From: CAYVAP01 sp964343195
GTDB lineage: Bacteria; Bacteroidota; Bacteroidia; J057
Length of the DNA: 64,000 bases
NCBI GenBank assembly: GCA_964343195.1
Contig: CAYFIR010000004.1
Location: 62,001 to 126,000, forward strand
Reading direction: 5' to 3'
The position numbers and the translations under genes were made by a program. Shown here one piece after another: positions 1-9,330 of the stretch; the stretch's first letter is position 1; each line of letters opens with the position of its first letter. The notes beneath the pieces were generated by a model. The model saw nothing but the letters and a program-made list of their open reading frames with translations, searched no databases and was not told the origin of the DNA.

Positions 1-1
1 G

Positions 2-136
2 CAACAGTCTATTCCCATGGACTGGCTAAGCGCCCTGCAGCGGCGCAGCGACATCCTTGAACTGGCCGATCGATTCTACGCTTCGCTTAATACAAACGGA
101 GCCAGTCATCCCGGTCAGGAAGGCATGGTTGCCTGA
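2..136 (+). CDS. C-terminal end of an unidentified protein (cut by window edge)
   Basis: An open frame enters from the left edge and ends at TGA 134-136. The visible 44 residues include DWLSALQRRSDILELADRFY, an amphipathic helix, and a short polar tail ending in EGMVA. The next gene begins about 57 bases downstream on the same strand. Too little is visible to name a family. That it is a real gene end rests on the uninterrupted frame and natural codon usage only. Confidence 0.45.
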   Translation, partial: QQSIPMDWLSALQRRSDILELADRFYASLNTNGASHPGQEGMVA

Positions 137-193
137 TCCTGAATTTTGTAATCCCTGACCTGCGTTGCAACTTGAGACGATAAAACTCTCTTG

Positions 194-3007
194 ATGCAAC
201 GTTTCCTATTTTCCGTTCTGTTTGGTCTGGGAATGGTGACTCAGGGACTGTCCCAGGCTGTCCAAATTGTTCCCCCGGTTTTTGATGCTGATGACTATGT
301 TACCGTCATTTTTGATGCAAGCAAAGGCAATCAGGCCCTCATGGATTATCGCAGGGCGGTCTATGCCCATACAGGGGTCTTGACAAGCAATTCCGAGGGG
401 CCTGACGACTGGGAATACATTCAGGGCGAATGGGGCAAAGCCGATCCCAAGGTCCGCATGAGTTACCTGGGGGACAACCGCTATCAAATTCGATTTAGGG
501 TAGGGGATTTCTATGAGCTGCCTCCCAATGAAAAAATCCGAAGACTGGCTTTCGTTTTCAGGGATCGCAGCGGCGCCATCGTGGCAAAAGCCGGGGAAGA
601 TGAAGACTTTTTCTTTCCTCCGATAGAAGTGGAACCTGAAAAAGAGGCGCCTCTGAACCTTGGAGAAGGGATTCCTATGGGAAGCGCCACCCGTGTACAG
701 AACCTGCCGCAGGGAGGTCTAAAGCTATCTGACGGGCAACAATCGTTGGTAATACGATTGTATGGAAAGGGGATTCTTCAACTCAGCTATCAACCACTTG
801 CGGGGATATTGCCTCCTCCTTCGCTCTCGGTGGTAGCGAGTCCTACCGAGTTGTATTACGAATCACCAGACGAGACTCACCTGAAGGTTTTCATAGATCA
901 ATCCCATCACCTGTTGGTGGAAACTGATCCTGTCCGCTGGAAGCTCTTTCGTAATGACAGCCTGATCCTGGATGACCGCGAAGGCTTTGTGTACAACGAT
1001 TCCGCTAAAACCATTGGCCTCCGAACCGGTATTCATCCCAATGAGCACCTGTATGGAGGGGGCAGCCGTGCAGTGCCCCTGGACCGGAGGGGATATCGCC
1101 TCGCGCTGGATCATATGCCGTCATACGGCTATCAGGACGGCAAAACCGATGTCTACCTTAGCTTGCCCTACGTGCAGTCCTCGTCAGGATATGCTGTGAT
1201 GATGGACAGTTACCACAAAGGTTATCTGGATTTGGGAGCAAAAAACTCAGGTGAAGCCGAACTGGCAGTCAAAGGGCAGGCATTGTCCTGTTTTCTGCTG
1301 ACCGGAACCCCAGAACAAATCAGTACACGGCTGGCGGACCTGACGGGCCATCAGGACTTGCCACCACGCTGGGCGCTGGGCTTCCTGCAATCGCGTTTTG
1401 GATACCGCAGCGAGCGTGAAACCCTGGAAACCACGCTGCTCACCCGCGAACGCGGCTTTGGGCTGGATGGCATCTGTCTGGATGCCTACTGGTTCGGAGG
1501 CCCCAGCGAAATGGGAACCCTGGAGTGGGACCAGTTGCAATGGAGAACCCCCGCACAAATGATGGGCTCATTGAAGGAACTCGGAGTAGGAACTTTGCCC
1601 ATTATAGAACCCTATGTGATTCAGGGGGTAAGCAACTTCAGTCTATTGGCGTCCCGAAACATGCTCGCCACCAACTCTGACGGAGACCCTTATGTGCTGC
1701 CCGATTTTTGGGCTGGGTCAGCGGCCCTGATAGATATCACACACCCCACAGCCCAGGACTGGGTCTGGCAAAAGGTGGCTACCCTGATAGATCAGGGCGC
1801 GGCCGGAGTCTGGTCTGATCTCGTAGAGCCTGAGCTGCATCCCGGAGAGATGCGGCACAAGACGGGCCTGGCTGATGACATACACAATGCCTATCCGCTG
1901 GTTTGGTCCAGAACCCTGTACAACCGTTTCCGAAGCCAGTATCCTGATCGGCGCTGGTTCAACCTGATTCGCTCCGGGCACATGGGCATGCAGCGTTATG
2001 GGACTTTTACCTGGTCTGGGGATGTGAGCCGTAGCTGGGGCGGTTTAAGGGCACAGCCTCAAATCATGTTGGGAGTAGGACTGAGTGGGGTAGGATACAT
2101 GCATTCGGATTTGGGAGGCTTTACAGGAGCCTTCGACGAAGAGCTTTACCAACGCTGGATTCAGTTGGGAGTATTTAGCCCCATCATGCGGGTACACGGA
2201 AATACGGAAGACTTCGAACCTGAGCCGGTGTTTCAATCAGCGGCGGTACAGACGCAGGTACGTGATGCCATCAACCAGCGGTATCAGCTGTTCCCATACC
2301 TCAATACTGTGGCCTGGGAAAACCACCTGTATGGCTGGCCATTGGCTCGTCCCATGTTTTTTCATTTTCCGAATGACTCCGTGGCACTTTCACTGGATGA
2401 GCAATACATGTTTGGGAGTGACCTTCTGGTGGCTCCCATCCTTACCCCTGGGCAATCGGGACTGGCGGTATACCTGCCCGGGGGAGAATGGTATGACTTT
2501 CATACCAATGAGCATTATGCCGGGAAATACTGGTACAGGATGCCCGTGGAGCCGGATCATCCAGAGGTATTTGTCCGAGCGGGAAAGGTAATTCCTACGG
2601 GAAGAGTGGCAGAGAACCTGAGCCAATGGAGCAATGACAGCCTAACATGGAGCGTTTGGCTCGGAAAGACTCCTGACGGAACCATAGAGGGACAACTCTA
2701 TCTGGATGACGGCCAGCAGTTTGGCGTCCGGAATAGTCAGGAATTTCGAAAGTGGAGCTGCCTTGGAGGCTGGGATGAAAGACATATCTGGATAGCATGG
2801 ACTCCAGCAGGAAAAGGCTATGACGGCGAATCCATGATTACGGCCCACAAGATAGTGCTACATGGAGTTGAAAAACGACCTCAAACCGTGAAGGTCGGAC
2901 GAAAAAAACTATCGGAGTCCGACTGGAATTGGATGGGGCATACCCTCACCATCTACTCACGTCAACCTCAGGAAGAGTGGGAACTGAAAATTCGGCTGGA
3001 AAATTAA
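194..3007 (+). CDS. Secreted GH31 family alpha-glucosidase / 4-alpha-glucosyltransferase-like
   Basis: A glycoside hydrolase family 31 enzyme of about 937 residues, predicted to cleave or transfer alpha-glucosyl units of starch-type oligosaccharides in the periplasm or outside the cell. The first 20 residues are a signal peptide ending near GLSQA. A beta-sandwich module of about 120 residues follows, then the GH31 N-terminal domain, the (beta/alpha)8 barrel and a C-terminal beta domain. The nucleophile motif is WSDLVEPE (Asp542) and the acid/base motif is WSGDVSR (Asp610); HSDLGGF follows. The form DLxEPExHP and the WSGDVSRxWGGL stretch resemble what I recall of Cellvibrio Agd31B, a 4-alpha-glucosyltransferase, so transfer activity is plausible. 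A TTG at 191 directly precedes the ATG at 194; ATG is preferred. Confidence 0.9.
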   Translation: MQRFLFSVLFGLGMVTQGLSQAVQIVPPVFDADDYVTVIFDASKGNQALMDYRRAVYAHTGVLTSNSEGPDDWEYIQGEWGKADPKVRMSYLGDNRYQIRFRVGDFYELPPNEKIRRLAFVFRDRSGAIVAKAGEDEDFFFPPIEVEPEKEAPLNLGEGIPMGSATRVQNLPQGGLKLSDGQQSLVIRLYGKGILQLSYQPLAGILPPPSLSVVASPTELYYESPDETHLKVFIDQSHHLLVETDPVRWKLFRNDSLILDDREGFVYNDSAKTIGLRTGIHPNEHLYGGGSRAVPLDRRGYRLALDHMPSYGYQDGKTDVYLSLPYVQSSSGYAVMMDSYHKGYLDLGAKNSGEAELAVKGQALSCFLLTGTPEQISTRLADLTGHQDLPPRWALGFLQSRFGYRSERETLETTLLTRERGFGLDGICLDAYWFGGPSEMGTLEWDQLQWRTPAQMMGSLKELGVGTLPIIEPYVIQGVSNFSLLASRNMLATNSDGDPYVLPDFWAGSAALIDITHPTAQDWVWQKVATLIDQGAAGVWSDLVEPELHPGEMRHKTGLADDIHNAYPLVWSRTLYNRFRSQYPDRRWFNLIRSGHMGMQRYGTFTWSGDVSRSWGGLRAQPQIMLGVGLSGVGYMHSDLGGFTGAFDEELYQRWIQLGVFSPIMRVHGNTEDFEPEPVFQSAAVQTQVRDAINQRYQLFPYLNTVAWENHLYGWPLARPMFFHFPNDSVALSLDEQYMFGSDLLVAPILTPGQSGLAVYLPGGEWYDFHTNEHYAGKYWYRMPVEPDHPEVFVRAGKVIPTGRVAENLSQWSNDSLTWSVWLGKTPDGTIEGQLYLDDGQQFGVRNSQEFRKWSCLGGWDERHIWIAWTPAGKGYDGESMITAHKIVLHGVEKRPQTVKVGRKKLSESDWNWMGHTLTIYSRQPQEEWELKIRLEN

Positions 3008-3059
3008 CCTCTTCCCAATCGGACGCTACTGGGTATATTGGCCCTCTTGAATTTGAAAA

Positions 3060-4001
3060 ATGATGACGAATTCCACCAAAAAAGTCTGGGTTGCCGGCGA
3101 TTTCATGCTGGATCACTACTACTGGGGAAAGTGCGATCGCATCTCTCCGGAGGCACCGGTTCCAGTGGTTGAGATCCAGAAAGAGTCCTGGACCCTGGGA
3201 GGAGCGGGAAACGTGGTAAAAAACCTGCTGGCTCTGGGAGTAGAAGTAGAAGTCTCTGGAGTTTTGGGGGCAGACCCGGAAGGAGAGCGGTTGAAGGGAA
3301 TCCTGGCAGAAAAAGGCGTGGGCATCAGTGGGCTCATGGAAGTGGACACGAGGCCTACTACCGTCAAAAGCCGGATCATCGCCGGGCATCAGCAGGTGAT
3401 ACGCTTCGACCATGAAACACGTGCCTCTATTTCAGAAGAGCTCATACAGTCTCAGGTGGCGAGGTTGCAGGAGACATTGGCGGGTGTTGATGCTGTGATC
3501 CTCTCGGACTATGGCAAAGGATTTCTTCATCCCGATCTGATTTCGTCCATTGTCAGAGAAGCCCGGGTGCTGGACAAACCGGTATTCGTAGATCCCAAGG
3601 GCCGTGATTATAGCCGATATCGCGCTGCGACCTTGTTGACTCCCAACCGCAAGGAAGCGGAGGAAGCAACAGGTATTTCACTGGTGGATGAGGAAAGTAT
3701 CGAACAGGCAGCCGAGTGGCTGCGCACAACCCTGGAGTTGGACTATCTGGTTATCACCCTCTCCGAAGATGGCATGGCCCTTTATGATGGGGGATTGACC
3801 ATCGTACCAACGACTGCAAAGGAAGTGTATGACGTAACGGGAGCTGGTGATACTTCCCTAGCCGCATTTGTGTATGCATGGCTATCCGGGAAGGATCTGG
3901 TTGGGTGTGCCCACTTTGCCAATGCAGCGGCAGCAGTTGTAATCGCAAAACTGGGCAGCGAAACGGCGACTTTGGCAGAGATTGATGATTATTTGGGGTA
4001 G
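3060..4001 (+). CDS. rfaE1: RfaE1-type D-glycero-beta-D-manno-heptose-7-phosphate kinase
   Basis: A PfkB-family sugar kinase of 313 residues. The N-terminus (GDFMLDHYYWG, then RISPEAPVPV and TLGGAGNVVKNL) is the substrate-binding signature of the kinase domain of HldE/RfaE, which makes heptose 1,7-bisphosphate for the LPS core. The catalytic anion-hole motif DVTGAGDT holds the base Asp264. The ADP-heptose synthase domain found in fused HldE is absent, so this is the stand-alone kinase; a separate adenylyltransferase would be needed elsewhere. A second ATG lies one codon downstream (3063). It follows the GH31 gene by 52 bases and may be co-transcribed, although the functions are not obviously linked. 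Confidence 0.82.
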   Translation: MMTNSTKKVWVAGDFMLDHYYWGKCDRISPEAPVPVVEIQKESWTLGGAGNVVKNLLALGVEVEVSGVLGADPEGERLKGILAEKGVGISGLMEVDTRPTTVKSRIIAGHQQVIRFDHETRASISEELIQSQVARLQETLAGVDAVILSDYGKGFLHPDLISSIVREARVLDKPVFVDPKGRDYSRYRAATLLTPNRKEAEEATGISLVDEESIEQAAEWLRTTLELDYLVITLSEDGMALYDGGLTIVPTTAKEVYDVTGAGDTSLAAFVYAWLSGKDLVGCAHFANAAAAVVIAKLGSETATLAEIDDYLG

Positions 4002-4073
4002 GGGAGACCAACTATCTGGCAATTCCTGTCGTTTTGTTAGCATAGTTCAAAAACTTACCCAAATATCCTTACC

Positions 4074-5435
4074 ATGAATCATTTCATTACTTCGTTCCTT
4101 CGGCATTTGATCATCATTTGCCTGGGGGGAGCCCCTTTGGCCCTTTTGGGCCAGTGGGCCTCTGCTGGTTCAGGCTTCACCGGAAACAGTCTGAAGGTGT
4201 ACAGCATTGCCCTGGTTGATACCAGCACCATTTGGGCCGTTCCGCGAGATGCGCAGTTCGACGAGGCGGCGCTGTTCTTCACCCGCAGCCTCAACGGGGG
4301 GGCTACCTGGGATGCACGTAGCTTTCAGGCTTCCGGAGACCTGACTCCTGTCCATATATTTGCCCTCGATGGAGACATCGCCTGGATGTGCCTCACGGAC
4401 TTCAATGACCGGGACGGAGCCGGCATGCTCAAAACCACCAATGGCGGCATTGCCTGGACCACCTTGACAGGAGACTTCACCCAAACGGGACACAACCTCA
4501 AGGCCGCTCATTTTTTTGATGCCAATGTAGGCGTCGCTTTTGGCAGTACCGGCACCAACGCTGGGAACCAGGATAACCTTCACATTTACCGGACCACCGA
4601 TGGGGGCGCGACCTGGACGACGCTTTCCAATTTACCTGCCATAGAATCGGGAGAAGGTTCCTGGACCGATGCTGGAAATGGGGGCTATGAAGTAGTAGGC
4701 GACAACATCTGGTTTGGCTCTACAACGGGTCGCGTCTGGTACTCTACCGACCAGGGAGCGACCTGGGCGGCGAGTAGCACAGGCTTTTCCGGCAACAATA
4801 CCAGTGTGTCATCAGTGGCTTTTCGCGATGCGAACAATGGCCTCGCTGTAAGCGAAGGCAATCAGGTAGCCCGTACCACCAATGGTGGTGCCAGTTGGGC
4901 GGTTATTTCTTCTCCCACTACGCCGCCTTCCACCATCGGGATTGAGTATGTTCCTGGCACTGCTGGTACCTACGTCATTTGGGATGGGCCTTTCAACAGC
5001 CGCGATCATTCCTACACCAACGACGAAGGCGACAACTGGGCGACCATTTCCGGCGGAGGATTCTCCATGGACTGCATGGTGTTTGCCAATGCGGATTTTG
5101 GGCTGGGAGGAAGCACCGTGACCAACGCCCAGGTAGGCGGGGTGTACCGTTGGGATGGAAAAGCTCCAGGGGTAACAGGGCTGTTTGGAGTTGCCGAGGA
5201 GACGCGTTTTTCCCTTTATCCCAATCCCGCTCAGGGCTTGGTCAACGTCGTGGTAGAAGAGGCAGGGCCTTTCTCTGTGGAGGTGTGGGACCTGAATGGC
5301 AGGTCAATGGGCATCGCGGGCAAAGGTGTCGCCAACTCCCTGGAACTCGATATCCAGGACCTGCAGCCAGGGCTTTACCTGATGCAGGTGCGACAGGGGG
5401 ATCGTTCGGTCTTTGAGAAGTTTACGGTATATTAG
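4074..5435 (+). CDS. Secreted YCF48/sortilin-like beta-propeller protein with T9SS sorting domain
   Basis: A secreted protein of 453 residues with a signal peptide (hydrophobic residues about 8-26, ending LLGQ). The body has repeated blades of the type TTNGGxxWTTL and STDQGATW, the Asp-box/BNR-like motif of YCF48 and sortilin-type propellers. The last ~75 residues (FSLYPNPAQGLVNVVVEE through FEKFTVY) form a typical type A C-terminal domain for type IX secretion, so the protein should be exported and anchored at or released from the cell surface. No catalytic residues are visible; binding or adhesion is a guess. The next gene starts 4 bases after its stop, which suggests co-transcription. Confidence 0.85.
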   Translation: MNHFITSFLRHLIIICLGGAPLALLGQWASAGSGFTGNSLKVYSIALVDTSTIWAVPRDAQFDEAALFFTRSLNGGATWDARSFQASGDLTPVHIFALDGDIAWMCLTDFNDRDGAGMLKTTNGGIAWTTLTGDFTQTGHNLKAAHFFDANVGVAFGSTGTNAGNQDNLHIYRTTDGGATWTTLSNLPAIESGEGSWTDAGNGGYEVVGDNIWFGSTTGRVWYSTDQGATWAASSTGFSGNNTSVSSVAFRDANNGLAVSEGNQVARTTNGGASWAVISSPTTPPSTIGIEYVPGTAGTYVIWDGPFNSRDHSYTNDEGDNWATISGGGFSMDCMVFANADFGLGGSTVTNAQVGGVYRWDGKAPGVTGLFGVAEETRFSLYPNPAQGLVNVVVEEAGPFSVEVWDLNGRSMGIAGKGVANSLELDIQDLQPGLYLMQVRQGDRSVFEKFTVY

Positions 5436-5439
5436 CACC

Positions 5440-6003
5440 ATGTGGCGCTTGATAACATCCGTGTGGATCCAGCTGGCAGTGTTGGGGAGTTGTAACTCTC
5501 CGACACCGCCAGTTTTTGATTTGAAGGCTTTGGATGGGTCCCCCGTTTCCAAGTCCCTCGGTCAAACCGGTGTGTTGGAAGTGTATTTTTTCCTTTCACC
5601 AGAGTGTCCCCTCTGCGAAAATTACAGCTACACCATAGCTGATCTAAGGGAGGAGTTTCCTGAGGATTCCGTGACATTTTATGGGATTTTCCCCGGCACC
5701 TACTACGACAAGGCCACCATCCAGCAGTTTCTCAGTCGCTACCATCCTCCCGTCGAAGTACTCCTCGATCCGGAGTACGAGCTTACCCACCACCTGGAGG
5801 CTACCGTGACGCCGGAGGCCTTTGTGATCGATGAAATGGGGAGGATTCGCTACTCCGGCAAAATTGACAACTGGATTGCCAGGCTCGGTGTGAAGCGGCA
5901 GGTAGTCAACGAGCATTACCTGTCGGCCGCCCTGACATCTCTGATGGGTGGCAGATTGCCAGACCCTGCCAGAACTGAACCAGTAGGCTGCTTTATCGAA
6001 TAG
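5440..6003 (+). CDS. Thioredoxin-fold lipoprotein (AhpC/redoxin-like)
   Basis: A protein of 187 residues. The start chosen is ATG 5440, 4 bases after the upstream stop; an in-frame TTG at 5413 lies inside the upstream gene and is less likely. A lipobox (LAVLGSC) predicts a lipid-anchored periplasmic or outer-membrane protein. The domain has YFFLSPECPLCENY, a CxxC active site at the usual place of a thioredoxin fold, and a later cis-Pro-type segment (TVTPEAFVID). Such redoxins reduce or isomerise disulfides, or act in peroxide defence; the substrate cannot be told. Similar domains precede cupredoxin and c-type cytochrome parts in other Bacteroidota proteins, but here the domain stands alone. 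Confidence 0.78.
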   Translation: MWRLITSVWIQLAVLGSCNSPTPPVFDLKALDGSPVSKSLGQTGVLEVYFFLSPECPLCENYSYTIADLREEFPEDSVTFYGIFPGTYYDKATIQQFLSRYHPPVEVLLDPEYELTHHLEATVTPEAFVIDEMGRIRYSGKIDNWIARLGVKRQVVNEHYLSAALTSLMGGRLPDPARTEPVGCFIE

Positions 6004-6151
6004 ATTTTCCTATTGACATCGGAAACTCTGACTATCGCATATTTTGAAATGCGGGGTGAAATTTATATATTCTTTTAGCTACTCTCTATACTTGCTTTTG
6101 CCAGGATGGTCGGTTGATTCAGGAATTTATTAGTCATCTAACTACTTGGTT

Positions 6152-6943
6152 ATGAAAAGGATTACATCTCTACTCGTGATTCTCTCCTTGCTGCTACTAG
6201 GGGGAATTACCATGGGGCTTCGTACCATGAATCCCCCCTCTGATGAAGAACTGGAAGCGCAGATCCAGGGTGCATGGCGCATGGTTCTGCGTAACGGAAG
6301 CGATATGGAGGAACTTCAGCTACAAATGGTCAAAATTGTGCAAGATGGGTACTTTATGTTTGCCTACTATCAGGAAGAAACCCAGTCATTTTACAGTGCT
6401 GGAGGAGGTACCTATACGGTGGAAAACGGCATGTACAGCGAGGATATTCGCTTTCATACCATTGACCCCAATCTGGTAGGGGAGCATGTTCCGTTCTCCA
6501 TGCGAGTAGAGGACAACCACTGGTACCATGAGGGGGTAGTATCGGGAGAAGAATTGAAGGAGGTATTTGAACGGGCTGACTCCGATGGAACCCTGGATCT
6601 CACAGGTGCATGGGAGTCGATTGCTTACAGTGAGTCCGATGGCGAGCTTCATGAACTCAGGGAACGAGACCCTCAAACCTGGAAACTGGTGACCAATGAG
6701 TTCTTCCAATGGGTTACCTTTGACAAACGTTCTGGAGATTTAATGGCGTGTAGTGGAGGAACTTTCCAGTGGAAAGATGGCATTTACGCAGAAAGGATTT
6801 CCTTTCACCAGCAGGATACGGTGCTGACTGGCCATCGGCTTATTTGGCCCAGTGAAGTGCAGGGAAATAAATGGGTGCAAACAACTCCCCTTACTCGTGG
6901 CTCTAGCGAACCCCTTAGACAGATATGGGTACGGATGGAATAG
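6152..6943 (+). CDS. Exported protein with two lipocalin-like repeats, function unknown
   Basis: A protein of 263 residues starting at ATG 6152 (an in-frame TTG lies two codons upstream). The N-terminus has a signal peptide or anchor (MKRITSLLVILSLLLLGG). The mature part holds two similar halves: one around IQGAWRMVLRNG (residue ~40), the other around LTGAWESIAYSESDGELHEL (residue ~150). Each half continues with a strand such as YFMFAYY or FFQWVTF and a GGTYTVENGMYSE or GGTFQWKDGIYAE segment. This looks like an internally duplicated small beta-barrel similar to lipocalin-like/DUF4488 proteins of Bacteroidota. No catalytic residues were recognised. It stands alone and faces a convergent gene across a hairpin. 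Confidence 0.7.
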   Translation: MKRITSLLVILSLLLLGGITMGLRTMNPPSDEELEAQIQGAWRMVLRNGSDMEELQLQMVKIVQDGYFMFAYYQEETQSFYSAGGGTYTVENGMYSEDIRFHTIDPNLVGEHVPFSMRVEDNHWYHEGVVSGEELKEVFERADSDGTLDLTGAWESIAYSESDGELHELRERDPQTWKLVTNEFFQWVTFDKRSGDLMACSGGTFQWKDGIYAERISFHQQDTVLTGHRLIWPSEVQGNKWVQTTPLTRGSSEPLRQIWVRME

Positions 6944-7074
6944 ACACTAGTGGGGCAAGTTCGAAGTTCGGAGTCACTGGTTTGTAGTCTAAAGTGCTGA
7001 TGGTAAGTGTCTTGTGCTGTATTGAGCTGGGTGTTTTCTTCGTTCCGAAAGCACTAGAATACTGATATATCAGA

Positions 7075-7112
7075 AATGGGCTATTCAGACGATTTTGTCC
7101 GAATAGCCCATT
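7075..7112. terminator. Bidirectional terminator-like hairpin between convergent genes
   Basis: AATGGGCTATTC (7075-7086) pairs with GAATAGCCCATT (7101-7112), and the inner GAC/GTC adds pairing around a short loop. It lies between the exported repeat protein (+) and the membrane protein (-), where a shared terminator is expected. T-rich stretches flank it but there is no long T run. Confidence 0.6.
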
Positions 7113-7128
7113 TGAATTTTGGGAGAGC

Positions 7129-7548
7129 TTATTCCTGAATCAGCCCGTAATTCCCTTTCGCTGCCAGGAACGAAATAGTGGAAGCACAGGTCAGGTATAT
7201 GAGGAATGACCACAATACCCATCCCCCGTCACTGAAGCGGATTCCTTCATCGATCATCAGAAAAATACCGATGGCAAAGGTGATCGCTGCGAACCAGCCA
7301 TTGAGATACAGAATCTTTTTTGCGGTTTTGAATGAAACCCCATGGATTCTCACCATTATTTTGGCGACATACAAACTGAGGCCAGGGACAAAGTATAGAG
7401 GAATAAAGAGGCTGTTGTCAAAATCAAGTTTTTCTACGGATCCAATGAGGAGAATGGTGCCCAGGAATGCGGGAAGAAACTCAACCAGCAGCATAATGGA
7501 GAGCCAGTGGTGGCGCAAATGACTAGGAGCGAGAGATGAAGTTTGCAT
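7129..7548 (-). CDS. Small four-helix integral membrane protein, function unknown
   Basis: A protein of 139 residues starting at the ATG whose complement lies at 7546-7548 (MQTSSLAPSH). The frame stays open upstream to 7659, but that stretch is not hydrophobic and looks untranslated. Four hydrophobic segments are visible at about residues 15-37, 47-65, 80-100 and 110-128. No recognised motif. The gene lies downstream of the CotH-like gene on the same strand with a gap of about 140 bases, so shared transcription is possible. The function cannot be inferred. Confidence 0.6.
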   Translation of the reverse strand: MQTSSLAPSHLRHHWLSIMLLVEFLPAFLGTILLIGSVEKLDFDNSLFIPLYFVPGLSLYVAKIMVRIHGVSFKTAKKILYLNGWFAAITFAIGIFLMIDEGIRFSDGGWVLWSFLIYLTCASTISFLAAKGNYGLIQE

Positions 7549-7686
7549 AACCAGGAGGATTAGTTGGTGGTTTTGTTTAAGATACGACTGGCTAGATAGT
7601 TTGTTTAGTATTTTCAGAAAATATTGAAAGTTTGTTTTTGGACATTGGCACTCCCGCAAGCAGCCTCATAGGCATTCCTTAAAGCC

Positions 7687-8715
7687 TCAATCCATGCAAC
7701 TCATTCGTACCCTGTCTTTGATCACCTCAGGGTCTTCCAGTAGTTCGAAAAACTGATCAATGTAATACAGAGATGAACTCTTCTCACTGGGGATAAGAAG
7801 CGACTGAGATTCATATACCTGTACGAGGGCATCCTGTCGCTCCAGGAACAGATCCGCCGCCTGCTGTATATCTGCATCTTCCAGGCATGGCCCCAGATAT
7901 AGCCGCTGTTTTACATCTTCGGTCCCAAGGCTTTCACGTGGTACCGCATAACGGGCATCTACCAATCCGCAATAGTCAAAGTCGTAGGGGATCGGGTAGA
8001 GGTACTGATTGGCGACTTCCTGTGGGCGAATAACCTTCATGTTGTGGAGGTTGGCAATGTACCAGTCTGTGTTTCCGATCATGTACTGAAACATGGCCAT
8101 CAGATGAGTGGTCGATTCGTCGAGAAATTCTGGGGAAAGGACTTCAGGCTCCAGTTCAAAGCACCCGTTTCGGGCGGCAAGGTCATCAATGTCTTCGATA
8201 AAAAATGCAGGGAGTGTATAGCTCCCTCCCTTTCGCGTATCAATGAAGGTGATTTCAGCCAGCCTTACCCGGAAACTCATCGGAGTGAGTTGCTGATAAA
8301 GCAGATAGACGAGGTATTCCTGATAGAGATACTGCTCATAGGTGGGGCCAGCCTGACAGGGGCTTACCAGCTTTAAAGATTTGATACCCTGCCAGTCAGG
8401 ATGATCAAATTCTGCTGGATCGAAGTCGATTTTCAGAGGGGTGTATCGGCATCTCTGCCTGCGATTATTGCCCCGAGGTCTTACGCCGATTTCCCCCGCA
8501 AGAGAGTCAGAAGAATTCATCCAGATGGTAACCTCTCCGGGAATGTAGTCATTTTGGAAACGTTGCCTGCGCAACCTCCGGTGATCATATCTGATCTCAA
8601 GCTTCAAAGGCTCGGATTCAGTAAACAGGGTGCTCCCCTGCTGTGCAATAGCAGGGGTAGGGCCATTCAGCAAAAAGCCGAAGGTTAAGGCAAATAGAAA
8701 AGTTAGGGGTCGCAT
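7687..8715 (-). CDS. Secreted CotH-like (atypical kinase fold) protein
   Basis: A protein of 342 residues with a signal peptide (MRPLTFLFALTFGFLLNGPTPAIAQ). The middle has EIGVRPRGNNRRQRC and TPLKIDF, then FQYMIGNTDWYIANLHNMKVI and YPIPYDFDYCGLVDARYA. These match the pattern of CotH-type secreted atypical kinases: an N-lobe strand with a basic patch, GNTDW in place of the catalytic loop, and DFD in place of the DFG-type metal site. The family call is by eye and homology searching would settle it. CotH itself phosphorylates spore-coat proteins; a substrate here is unknown. Confidence 0.55.
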   Translation of the reverse strand: MRPLTFLFALTFGFLLNGPTPAIAQQGSTLFTESEPLKLEIRYDHRRLRRQRFQNDYIPGEVTIWMNSSDSLAGEIGVRPRGNNRRQRCRYTPLKIDFDPAEFDHPDWQGIKSLKLVSPCQAGPTYEQYLYQEYLVYLLYQQLTPMSFRVRLAEITFIDTRKGGSYTLPAFFIEDIDDLAARNGCFELEPEVLSPEFLDESTTHLMAMFQYMIGNTDWYIANLHNMKVIRPQEVANQYLYPIPYDFDYCGLVDARYAVPRESLGTEDVKQRLYLGPCLEDADIQQAADLFLERQDALVQVYESQSLLIPSEKSSSLYYIDQFFELLEDPEVIKDRVRMSCMD

Positions 8716-8838
8716 GAGTGGTGTGATTATGTATTTCAGTGCAAATCCTACGCAAAAGCTTTGTATATTTTGATTAAATAAATCCTAACATTGTTAGTTG
8801 TGGCCAATATGCTTAATTCGGAAGGAAAAGATATTTTA

Positions 8839-9300
8839 ATGAAACGAATCATTCTTTTACTGTTGCTGACTGGGGCTACTTGCTCATTGGTTTGGGGGCA
8901 AGTGGCAATGAACCCAGAGGGCGTTCAGGAGAGCATCGAAACCTTTTTTAAGGCCATGCATGAAAAGGACACCGCATTACTTAAGTCGATGTTTGGAGAG
9001 GAACTGGTTTTTCAGTCGATATCCATGGCTACGGATGTCTCGCCACAGGCCATTCATCAGGTAGATCCCGTACAGTTTCTGTTATCAATAGGTCAATCTG
9101 GTGATATGGAACTGGAGGAACGAATTTCGAACCTGTCGATCCATCAGGATGGACCACTTGCGGTCGCATGGATGGATTATGAATTTCATCTCAATGGCAA
9201 ACGGCACCATTGCGGAGTCAACAGCTTTACACTGGTGTATGAGGATCAGGCCTGGAAAATTGCACATCTAATAGATACCCGTCGTCCAGATTGTGACTAA
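8839..9300 (+). CDS. Exported NTF2-like (SnoaL/DUF4440-type) protein
   Basis: A protein of 153 residues from ATG 8839; the open frame begins further up at a TTG (8791) without signal character. A signal peptide (MKRIILLLLLTGATCSLVWGQ) precedes a cone-shaped NTF2-like fold: a helix with IETFFKAMHEKDTALLKSMF, then strands ending in AVAWMDYEFHLNG, HHCGVNSFTLVYEDQAWKIAHLIDTRRP. This order is typical of DUF4440/SnoaL-like proteins, which bind small ligands or act as isomerases. No specific catalytic pair is evident. The methyltransferase gene follows 30 bases downstream, so an operon is possible. Confidence 0.72.
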   Translation: MKRIILLLLLTGATCSLVWGQVAMNPEGVQESIETFFKAMHEKDTALLKSMFGEELVFQSISMATDVSPQAIHQVDPVQFLLSIGQSGDMELEERISNLSIHQDGPLAVAWMDYEFHLNGKRHHCGVNSFTLVYEDQAWKIAHLIDTRRPDCD

Positions 9301-9330
9301 TTAATTATTGAAATAAAATATAACAATGTT

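Noticed and set aside
4170..4583. Long minus-strand frames under the YCF48-like gene and other secreted genes
   Set aside because: Shadow frames of genes with clear domains on the plus strand.
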